Position numbers and translations under genes: made by a program
In this document: piece after piece, positions 17,376 to 23,609 of the stretch
Numbering within the stretch: position 1 is the first letter of the stretch
Layout of the letters: each line of letters opens with the position of its first letter
Notes under the pieces: generated by a model
Told to the model about the DNA's origin: nothing
Databases searched by the model: none
The model's input: only the letters and a program-made list of their open reading frames with translations
NCBI GenBank assembly: GCA_015232405.1
Contig: JADFZS010000050.1
Span: forward strand, 1 to 37,786
Length of the DNA stretch: 37,786 bases
DNA from: Magnetococcales bacterium
GTDB taxonomy: Bacteria > Pseudomonadota > Magnetococcia > Magnetococcales > JADFYX01
Reading direction: 5' to 3'

Positions 17376-18719
17376 ATGAAACTAAAAATTGATAAAAAAG
17401 ATTGCCTGGAATTCTCAGAGACCCTCTACTGCGACCAATTTCGTGAACAGCACTATCCATCTTTAAAACAGTTTTTGGAGAACTTTTTAAAATGCGAGGT
17501 TAATGTTGTTTTTTCTCCCGTCACCTACTTCAACGAAAACTACAATATTGATCCATCTGACAACCCTGAGAAGTTGATACATTTTGTCAACGATGAGCGA
17601 CTTTTGGTTTTTGTCCACGCTGTGGAGATGAGGGGAAAATGTATCTGTTTTGGCCTGGATATCCATACACCCGAACTAGGGCTACCTGCCGAACCCATGG
17701 CGTGGAGTATCGCGCGAATGCTGGAGATGCGTTTTCAAAAAGGGATAAGGCTCAATTTTGATGTTGATTTACAAGATTTTGGTCAGAACCTTGTTTTAGA
17801 CATAATTGTCAACTATCTCTCACGGGGAGGTTTCGACCGTTACCATTTGCGCCTGTTATTTCAGCTATTCATAAGTGTATTAAATTTAACTTTTGAGGAT
17901 CGACCCTTTAATACAGGACTGATCCTGACCCACTCCAATAGCGGTTATACCACCGTTGATCGAGAAGGTTCTCTAGTAGCCTTAAAGGATCCTGTAAGGG
18001 TTCAACCCACCAAGCAGTTCCAAAAAAGATTTTGGTATCTGGCGGATGGCTCCTCCTGTTTTTTTGTTTGTGACCGTAAACTAAAGATCAACAACATGTT
18101 CTTTCTGCAACCCCAGATGGGAGCTATATCAGCAATCTCCACATTTTTTCTCAATAAAGCTCTCCATGGACTAGATGTCGCCTTCCGCACTATCCAAGGC
18201 AAAGAGATGGTTGCTGTTGCCGCCTCGGGGGAGGAGTTTACCTATACAGGTACCCAGTGGCATTTTCGTGATTACAAAATGATCCGTAATGCCATGTCTA
18301 CTCTGTTGCCATCTTTTTCAGAACAGACCACAGACATGCTGTTGGAGTTGGTTTTTAGCCAGATGTCCAACCGCAAAGGCTCTCTTCTCTGGATACCAGA
18401 GCGGGAAGAGGACATTGAAAAATATACCATTCGCACCTCTCAACTATGGCAAAATGATATCAGTATCCAGCCCCAATATAGTGGCTTCATCCAGAGGCTT
18501 GCATCAAGTGATGGGGCTTTGGTTATCTGTCCCGACGGTAAGATAAAAGCCTTTGCCGCCGTGGCAAATCTTTCAGGAGCAATTAGCTCCGATGCCCCCC
18601 TAATCGGCTCTGGGGGATTGGCTGCCCTCCACCTATCTCATTCTGGTATTGCCATCAAAATATCACAAGATGGCACTGCAAGGGTTTATGTGGCTGGAAA
18701 AAAACGCTGGATGATATAG
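17376..18719 (+). CDS. DisA_N/diadenylate-cyclase-like protein with altered active site
   Basis: A 447-residue soluble protein. The last 115 residues resemble the DisA_N (diadenylate cyclase) fold: FSQMSNRKGSLLWIPERE for the first strand, LASSDGALVICPDGKIKAFA carrying the DGA motif (about 379-381), and ALHLSHSGIAIKISQDGTARVYVAG for the final strands. In active cyclases the second motif is RHR (GTRHRAA); here the position reads GGLAA (about 413-417). This suggests a non-catalytic nucleotide-binding sensor, like the DACN-type domains described from conflict systems, or altered chemistry. The first 330 residues are unrecognised. The ATG at 17376 has a weak Shine-Dalgarno sequence; a TTG at 17331 is in frame. 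hicA follows 52 bp downstream. Fold assignment is fairly likely; function is unknown. Confidence 0.65.
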   Translation: MKLKIDKKDCLEFSETLYCDQFREQHYPSLKQFLENFLKCEVNVVFSPVTYFNENYNIDPSDNPEKLIHFVNDERLLVFVHAVEMRGKCICFGLDIHTPELGLPAEPMAWSIARMLEMRFQKGIRLNFDVDLQDFGQNLVLDIIVNYLSRGGFDRYHLRLLFQLFISVLNLTFEDRPFNTGLILTHSNSGYTTVDREGSLVALKDPVRVQPTKQFQKRFWYLADGSSCFFVCDRKLKINNMFFLQPQMGAISAISTFFLNKALHGLDVAFRTIQGKEMVAVAASGEEFTYTGTQWHFRDYKMIRNAMSTLLPSFSEQTTDMLLELVFSQMSNRKGSLLWIPEREEDIEKYTIRTSQLWQNDISIQPQYSGFIQRLASSDGALVICPDGKIKAFAAVANLSGAISSDAPLIGSGGLAALHLSHSGIAIKISQDGTARVYVAGKKRWMI

Positions 18720-18729
18720 GGTAATTATA

Positions 18730-18771
18730 CTTTTTGCTATGTCAAAAGCAAAAAGTGTGTATAATACACAC
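18730..18771 (+). promoter_or_regulatory. hicAB promoter with two inverted repeats
   Basis: A perfect TATAAT (18760-18765) lies inside an 8+1+8 inverted repeat, GTGTGTATAATACACAC (18755-18771). Immediately upstream is a second inverted repeat, CTTTTTGCT (18730-18738) and AGCAAAAAG (18747-18755). No well-spaced -35 is seen. HicB antitoxins with a DNA-binding C-terminus repress their own promoters, so these are likely HicB or HicAB operators. A start site 6-8 bp beyond TATAAT would coincide with the hicA ATG at 18772, giving a nearly leaderless mRNA. Confidence 0.55.
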
Positions 18772-18957
18772 ATGAATAGCCGGGAGATTATTAAACGTTT
18801 GCAAGATTGTGGTTGGGTCAAACACCATGTTAGAGGTAGTCATTGGCAATTCAAGCATCCTGATAAAAATGGTAAGGTAACAGTTCCTCATCCTAAAAAA
18901 GATCTACCAATTAGCACAGTAAAGAGCATTTTTAAACAAGCAGGAATAGAACTATGA
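18772..18957 (+). CDS. hicA: HicA toxin, mRNA interferase
   Basis: A 61-residue HicA-type toxin with a double-stranded-RNA-binding-like fold that cleaves mRNA and stops translation until neutralised by HicB. Family features are MNSREIIKRLQDCGW at the start, the catalytic-His region VRGSHWQFKHP, and VTVPHPKKDLPISTVKSIFKQAG at the end. The start at 18772 matches other HicA proteins. An upstream in-frame ATG (18739) would add 11 residues but lies before the TATAAT box and is unlikely. The stop overlaps the hicB start by 4 bp (ATGA). It sits between a DisA_N-like gene and a CARF-RelE gene. Confidence 0.94.
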   Translation: MNSREIIKRLQDCGWVKHHVRGSHWQFKHPDKNGKVTVPHPKKDLPISTVKSIFKQAGIEL

Positions 18958-19346
18958 ACTATCCCGTTGCCATACATAAAGATGAATATTCAGATTATGG
19001 TGTGATTGTGCCAGATCTTCCTGGCTGTTTTTCAGCTGGTGAAACAATAGAAGAGGCTGTAAAAATGGCTCATGAGGCCATACAAACCCATATAGAGGGA
19101 ATGTTATTGGATGGTGATGTTTTACCACCTCCTGTTCCTATAGAACAGCACCAGATGAACCCTGAATTTAAAGGAGCTATCTGGTTGCTTATTCCTGTTG
19201 ATCTTGAGAAAATTTCCGGTAAAGCAAAGCGGATCAATATTACCATTCCTGAACCTGCTTTGGCTCGTATCGATGCTTTTGTAAAAGATCATGGAGAGAC
19301 CCGATCAGGATTTCTTACCAGAGCAGCACTGCAAGTGATGCAGTAA
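18954..19346 (+). CDS. hicB: HicB antitoxin
   Basis: A 130-residue antitoxin that binds and inhibits HicA and represses the operon. The N-terminal RNase-H-like domain is seen in YPVAIHKDEYSDYGVIVPDLPGCFSAGETIEEAVKMAHEAI, followed by HIEGMLLDGDVLPPP. The C-terminus RINITIPEPALARIDAFVKDHGETRSGFLTRAAL is a ribbon-helix-helix DNA-binding domain, consistent with autoregulation at the inverted repeats before hicA. It starts in the ATGA overlap with hicA. It is convergent with the CARF-RelE gene, 62 bp away, and no obvious terminator lies between them. Confidence 0.94.
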   Translation: MNYPVAIHKDEYSDYGVIVPDLPGCFSAGETIEEAVKMAHEAIQTHIEGMLLDGDVLPPPVPIEQHQMNPEFKGAIWLLIPVDLEKISGKAKRINITIPEPALARIDAFVKDHGETRSGFLTRAALQVMQ

Positions 19347-19408
19347 CTCATGCTTTTTAGAAAATATAATAAGTTCAGGATATGGGACTTAAAAGATATC
19401 TCTTTTTG

Positions 19409-20398
19409 TTAGTTGGTCACTCTATCCAAAATAAATATGTCATCATCAAAGTGTCCTTCCAACCGCCAGAGGGAGCTGTCTACCCAGCCGTGGCAGTTGT
19501 GGGTGGCAGGTGGTATGCGTTTTTCCAACTCTATCTCTTTGAAACCCAATACAGGGTTGTTCATCTCTCCCTTGCTCTCTAAATAGGCGCATATCTGGTC
19601 GATCCGTTCATTGACCAATATTTTTCGATCTCGTTCCAAGTCTGTAACCTGTTCAATGAATGTTGGTGAATATTTAACCTCCTGGCTTATTGGCTCAAGA
19701 ATGTTGTCGCCATAAATCTCTCTCCAGTTATGATCCCACAACAACTCACCAAAAAAGGTCAAGCCATCAGGACCAAAAAGACGATTTGGTAATTTATCCT
19801 CAATCTGTGGTAACTCAACACTGGCCCTACGGAGCAAGGTTAAATGGCGGTCCACCAATGCCCCTCCCTTTGCGACTATTCCTGGCAGAGACAAATGGGT
19901 CAATTTGGAACCATCTTCCAACATGTAGATGCTTTCAGTGGCGTAGAAGGGGGCTAATGTTTGCAGTATTGCCGTGAGCAGATGAGAACCACCTGCCGGA
20001 TTGAATATTATTTGAAACTCATGGAGACGATAGTTGGTAAGGGAGGTTCCACACCAGTGGGCAAACTGCTTGATTCCCAGGTCCAGGGCATTGCTTTCAC
20101 CTTTTTCCAATCCAGAAAGTGGGAGCAGTTCCACAAATTGGCCTTTATGTCGCAACCAAGCAGCAATACATTCAGTTGCGCTTCGGTCTTCTGGGGTATC
20201 GGAAAAAAGTAGTGTGTGTTTATCAAGGTGGTTTTCCCAGGCTCCCTGATACAACAGTGTTAATGCATGAAGCTCAGGGCTGCAACGACCTGCCATATTT
20301 TCATCACAAACTGAAAATTCGGAGATTGAAAGGTTGGAACTATGTAACAGCTGACGTCCACAAGCTGTGATAACCATTTGTGGGTCATGGTTTTCCAT
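19409..20398 (-). CDS. CARF-domain protein with RelE-like C-terminus, outside any CRISPR locus
   Basis: A 329-residue soluble protein. Residues 8-175 resemble the APE2256-type CARF fold. The first strand and loop MVITACGRQLL correspond to the usual iTTxGTSLL, and FNPAGGSHLLTAIL (132-145) to the FNxTGGFK motif, with IYMLEDGSKLTHLSLPGI after it. CARF domains bind cyclic oligoadenylates in type III CRISPR immunity. A middle helical linker (about 180-240) leads to residues 241-329, which look like a RelE/ParE-type toxin: VKYSPTFIEQVTDLERDRKILVNERI, then GFKEIE, ATHNCHGWVDSSLWRL and FILDRV. This resembles CARF-RelE ribonucleases of the Cami1 kind. AAGGAG lies 7 nt before the ATG. The VOC-CBS gene ends 45 bp upstream on the same strand, so co-transcription is likely. 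No cas genes are present. Confidence 0.72.
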   Translation of the reverse strand: MENHDPQMVITACGRQLLHSSNLSISEFSVCDENMAGRCSPELHALTLLYQGAWENHLDKHTLLFSDTPEDRSATECIAAWLRHKGQFVELLPLSGLEKGESNALDLGIKQFAHWCGTSLTNYRLHEFQIIFNPAGGSHLLTAILQTLAPFYATESIYMLEDGSKLTHLSLPGIVAKGGALVDRHLTLLRRASVELPQIEDKLPNRLFGPDGLTFFGELLWDHNWREIYGDNILEPISQEVKYSPTFIEQVTDLERDRKILVNERIDQICAYLESKGEMNNPVLGFKEIELEKRIPPATHNCHGWVDSSLWRLEGHFDDDIFILDRVTN

Positions 20399-20443
20399 TA
20401 TCTCTCTCCTTACAACAGTGGGTACTTTATGTTTACTGTGATA

Positions 20444-21511
20444 CTATCTTGTCAAATGGCGTTTGAAAATAGCCTTATGAATATCGCCCCTACTAACAAA
20501 CCCTAAAAGAGTATTGGATATGTCTATCACAGGTAACCGTTGAATATTGTGGATATCCATCTGTACCGCTGCCTTGATTGCCGGATCATCACTTTTAACT
20601 GAAAAGACCGATTTTATCATCAAGTTTTCCACCGTCAAATGGAGTATCTCTGAGTAGCTATCTTCAATAGCTGAAAAATCATTTACCATCTCAGGATTTT
20701 CTCGCAGTTTTGAAACTCCTGGGTATATAGCCTCCAAGATATCTTTTTCCGATATTATCCCCACCAAACGATTTTCATCATCTACTACTGGCATTCCACT
20801 GATTTTTTTAAGGCATAGGGTGTTGGCTATATCCATTATCTTATCGCTGGTTTTTGCCGTATGAACATTGCGAGTCATAACATCTCCCACCTTGAGATGG
20901 TCGTCGCTTTCGTTGACGTTATCTTTTTGTTGAATACGGTCAGCAAAATTTTCTATTCCCTCACCTGGAACAATAATCTTCTCCTCTTCTGATATTATTT
21001 CAGGTAGGGGCCATTGACCGGGAATTGGGTTGGGGTGGGTGAGAAAGTCGGAATCAACCGCTTTATCTTCAATCACAGGGTTCCAGTAAAGATCCAAGCC
21101 CGGAACATCAGTACTGAACTCAATTGGTATACCGTTTGGGTCATAGCTATAAATGGACAAAAAACAGCCATGGTCTATCACATCTGAACAGGGAAAACCT
21201 GCTGCATCAAGTCGGGCCATCATGTCCCAAAGCATGTTTTTATTGGCAACTCCAATTGCGATGTGATCAAAGATAAATGGCCCCTCTACCGGTTCACCAT
21301 GACGACGCATAGCTACAGGTTTTACCTGATTCCATGCAAAAAAAGATATTTTATTAGTACCGGAAATTTGAAAAAAATATTGCTGATATCCAGGTTTTCC
21401 ATAGCTGTAGGTCAAACGAGCACCAATTAAATCACGCCAGAAGCGTACTGTTTTTTCAATATCGTTGGTTGCAAACGCTGTATGGTGAATACCTGTAAAT
21501 TCTTGTTTCAT
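20444..21511 (-). CDS. VOC (glyoxalase-like) domain fused to CBS pair
   Basis: A protein of about 355 residues with an unusual fusion. Residues 1-150 are a vicinal-oxygen-chelate fold as in glyoxalase I and extradiol dioxygenases: the metal His in GIHHTAFATND, a second in FIFDHIAIGV, and the Glu in GIPIEFSTD. A linker of about 60 residues precedes two CBS motifs (about 205-355; VGDVMTRNVHTAKTSD, KKISGMPVVDDENRLVGIISEKDILEAI and LPVIDISNTLLGFVSRGDIHKAI). CBS pairs bind adenosine ligands and would gate the enzyme. I prefer ATG 21509-21511 over ATG at 21557-21559 because the VOC fold begins right there. A small CCCCA/TGGGG hairpin in the leader covers the AAGGTGGGG that could act as its Shine-Dalgarno sequence. 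It is divergent from a Kef-type antiporter. Confidence 0.88.
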   Translation of the reverse strand: MKQEFTGIHHTAFATNDIEKTVRFWRDLIGARLTYSYGKPGYQQYFFQISGTNKISFFAWNQVKPVAMRRHGEPVEGPFIFDHIAIGVANKNMLWDMMARLDAAGFPCSDVIDHGCFLSIYSYDPNGIPIEFSTDVPGLDLYWNPVIEDKAVDSDFLTHPNPIPGQWPLPEIISEEEKIIVPGEGIENFADRIQQKDNVNESDDHLKVGDVMTRNVHTAKTSDKIMDIANTLCLKKISGMPVVDDENRLVGIISEKDILEAIYPGVSKLRENPEMVNDFSAIEDSYSEILHLTVENLMIKSVFSVKSDDPAIKAAVQMDIHNIQRLPVIDISNTLLGFVSRGDIHKAIFKRHLTR

Positions 21512-21764
21512 ATATAAAGCCCCACCTTGATTGGGGTTATGATGGGTCTCTACCATCATCCCAAGTATAAATAAATTCTTTGTACGGTTTTATTCTATTT
21601 TAAAATATCAATGTTCAGGATAGCATATAACAGATATTTCTCAACCTTATCAAGCTTAACAAGGGATAGTTATGGTGCAATGACTTTTGCCAATTTTTTA
21701 TTTATAAAACCAGCAACCCCAAATTTTCTTGCAAATTACTACGACTATACCCACATATTGATTT

Positions 21765-23543
21765 ATGAACGATATACTTCCCATTTTGTTACCCACTTTT
21801 GCTTTTGCGATAATTCTTAATCTTTTTTTCAGAAAGCTCGAGCTACCTACCATCCTTGGCTATATTGTGGCTGGAGCTGCAATGACTGCGGTGTGGAACC
21901 TGGACCCAAACTCCAACCATACACTACATGAGATAGCTGAACTGGGTATTGTTTTTCTTATGTTTACAATTGGCCTTGAGTTTTCAGTTGCCCATCTTGT
22001 GGCAATGCGTCGGGAAGTTTTGTTGTTTGGTGGGGTGCAAGTTTTATCCGGGGGGGTTGTCATAGCCCTTATTTCACATTATGCATTTGGTATTGAGCTG
22101 CGTGGGGCGATATTGGTGGGGTCGGCACTTGCGTTGTCTTCAACTGCAATTGTTTTGAAATTTCTCAATGAAAAACGGGAGATAGATAAACCCTATGGTA
22201 GAGTTTCACTGGGTATATTGCTCTTTCAAGATTTGGCTGTAATTCCCATAATGTTGATGATCAGCTTTTTTAGCGATAGCGATCAATCGGTTCCAGTTTT
22301 GTTGCTACACACCTTTCTTGGTGCTGTTGCCAGTCTTGGTGTGCTCTATTTGGTTGGACAATATGTTCTGCCCAAATTCTTGAAGTTGGTTGGTAATGCC
22401 CGTTCCCATGAGATTTTTGTTGGTTCAATACTGCTTGTTGTGATATCTGCTGCATACCTGACCCATGCCTTGGGTTTGAGCTACTCTCTTGGGGCTTTTT
22501 TTGCGGGTTTGATGATTGCAGAAACCAAATATAAATATCAAATAGAGGCCGATCTGATACCGTTCCGTGATCTGCTGCTAGGGTTGTTTTTTACAACGGT
22601 GGGGATGCAGATTCAAATCGGTTTCATGGTTGCTCATTGGGTTGAAATACTGCTGCTTGTCGTTGGATTGATGGTAATAAAAAGTGGTTTGATAACAGCG
22701 CTGGTTCACTATTCCGGCCAATCTCTTGTGGTTGCGGCCCGTTCTGGGTTGGCATTGGCCCAGGGAGGAGGGTTCTCCTTTGCTGTTCTCACAGGAGCCA
22801 GCACTGCCCTTTTATTAAATCAGGAAGTAACACAGATTTTAATAATTGTGGTTGTGCTCACCATGATGCTGACACCATTTATTCTCAATAATCTTGATAG
22901 GTTGGTCTCCTTTTTACGACAGGAGGTAACAGAGGAGTTGCCTTGGTCCATAGGTAGTCCAGTGGTAGAGAATAACCGATTGGTGGTGTGTGGGGCAGAT
23001 ACTTGTACCACGGTTGAGTTGGAGCACAACCATATTGTGGTTTGTGGATATGGTCGTCTTGGTCGCAATGTAATGGCTGAATTGGGTAAGCTAAACTATC
23101 CATGTGTCGCAATTGAACAGCATCATCAGATAGTTGAGGAGGGGATTGTTCGTGGTGATGCGGTTATATTTGGCAACGCTGCCCAACAAACAATTTTAGA
23201 AAAAGCCTGGGTGGCTGATGCTGCTGCCGTAATTATTGCCTTGGAAGATGAACATGCCATTCGCTTGGTTAGTGAAGCTGTAGCAAATGTGGCCCATGAG
23301 CCACTCATTGTTGTGCGAGTGGCAGGGGATTTAGAGCAAGAGCAATTTCGTGATATTCCCATCAAAAGTTTTATCAATGAACACCGGGAGGTGGCAAGAA
23401 TACTTATCGATCATGCTTTGGTGTGTGAAACAGTTCGTCCCTATGTTCCTGGTGTCTGTAGAGCATGTGAATCAGGCCCACCGCAACCAGCACTGCAAAG
23501 AACTGTTATGCCATTTCCATCTGTATCTAACTTGATTGAATAA
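21765..23543 (+). CDS. KefB/KefC-type monovalent cation:proton antiporter (CPA2) with TrkA_N domain
   Basis: A 592-residue inner-membrane antiporter. About 12 membrane helices (residues 1-385) contain the CPA2 patterns LPTILGYIVAG, GIVFLMFTIGLEFS, ALALSSTAIVLKFL and LFQDLAVIPIM, and SYSLGAFFAGLMIAET. After a linker, the cytosolic RCK_N/TrkA_N Rossmann domain begins HNHIVVCGYGRLGRNV (about 425-440) and has the DAVIFGNAAQQTIL and IIALEDEHAIRLV segments. The short tail is CACESGPPQPALQR. In E. coli, KefB/KefC expel K+ and acidify the cytoplasm when glutathione adducts of electrophiles accumulate. The divergent glyoxalase-like gene fits such a methylglyoxal-defence role, as inference. No strong Shine-Dalgarno sequence precedes ATG 21765. 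A G7 run lies at 22050-22056. Confidence 0.94.
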   Translation: MNDILPILLPTFAFAIILNLFFRKLELPTILGYIVAGAAMTAVWNLDPNSNHTLHEIAELGIVFLMFTIGLEFSVAHLVAMRREVLLFGGVQVLSGGVVIALISHYAFGIELRGAILVGSALALSSTAIVLKFLNEKREIDKPYGRVSLGILLFQDLAVIPIMLMISFFSDSDQSVPVLLLHTFLGAVASLGVLYLVGQYVLPKFLKLVGNARSHEIFVGSILLVVISAAYLTHALGLSYSLGAFFAGLMIAETKYKYQIEADLIPFRDLLLGLFFTTVGMQIQIGFMVAHWVEILLLVVGLMVIKSGLITALVHYSGQSLVVAARSGLALAQGGGFSFAVLTGASTALLLNQEVTQILIIVVVLTMMLTPFILNNLDRLVSFLRQEVTEELPWSIGSPVVENNRLVVCGADTCTTVELEHNHIVVCGYGRLGRNVMAELGKLNYPCVAIEQHHQIVEEGIVRGDAVIFGNAAQQTILEKAWVADAAAVIIALEDEHAIRLVSEAVANVAHEPLIVVRVAGDLEQEQFRDIPIKSFINEHREVARILIDHALVCETVRPYVPGVCRACESGPPQPALQRTVMPFPSVSNLIE

Positions 23544-23609
23544 CCTTGTGAATTTCAATAAAAAGTTGAGGATGAGATCGCTATGTGGGGGTGGATGATT
23601 AGCCAGGAG

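Noticed and set aside
19347..20398. A CRISPR array near the CARF gene
   Set aside because: I looked for regularly spaced direct repeats on both sides and found none in the window.
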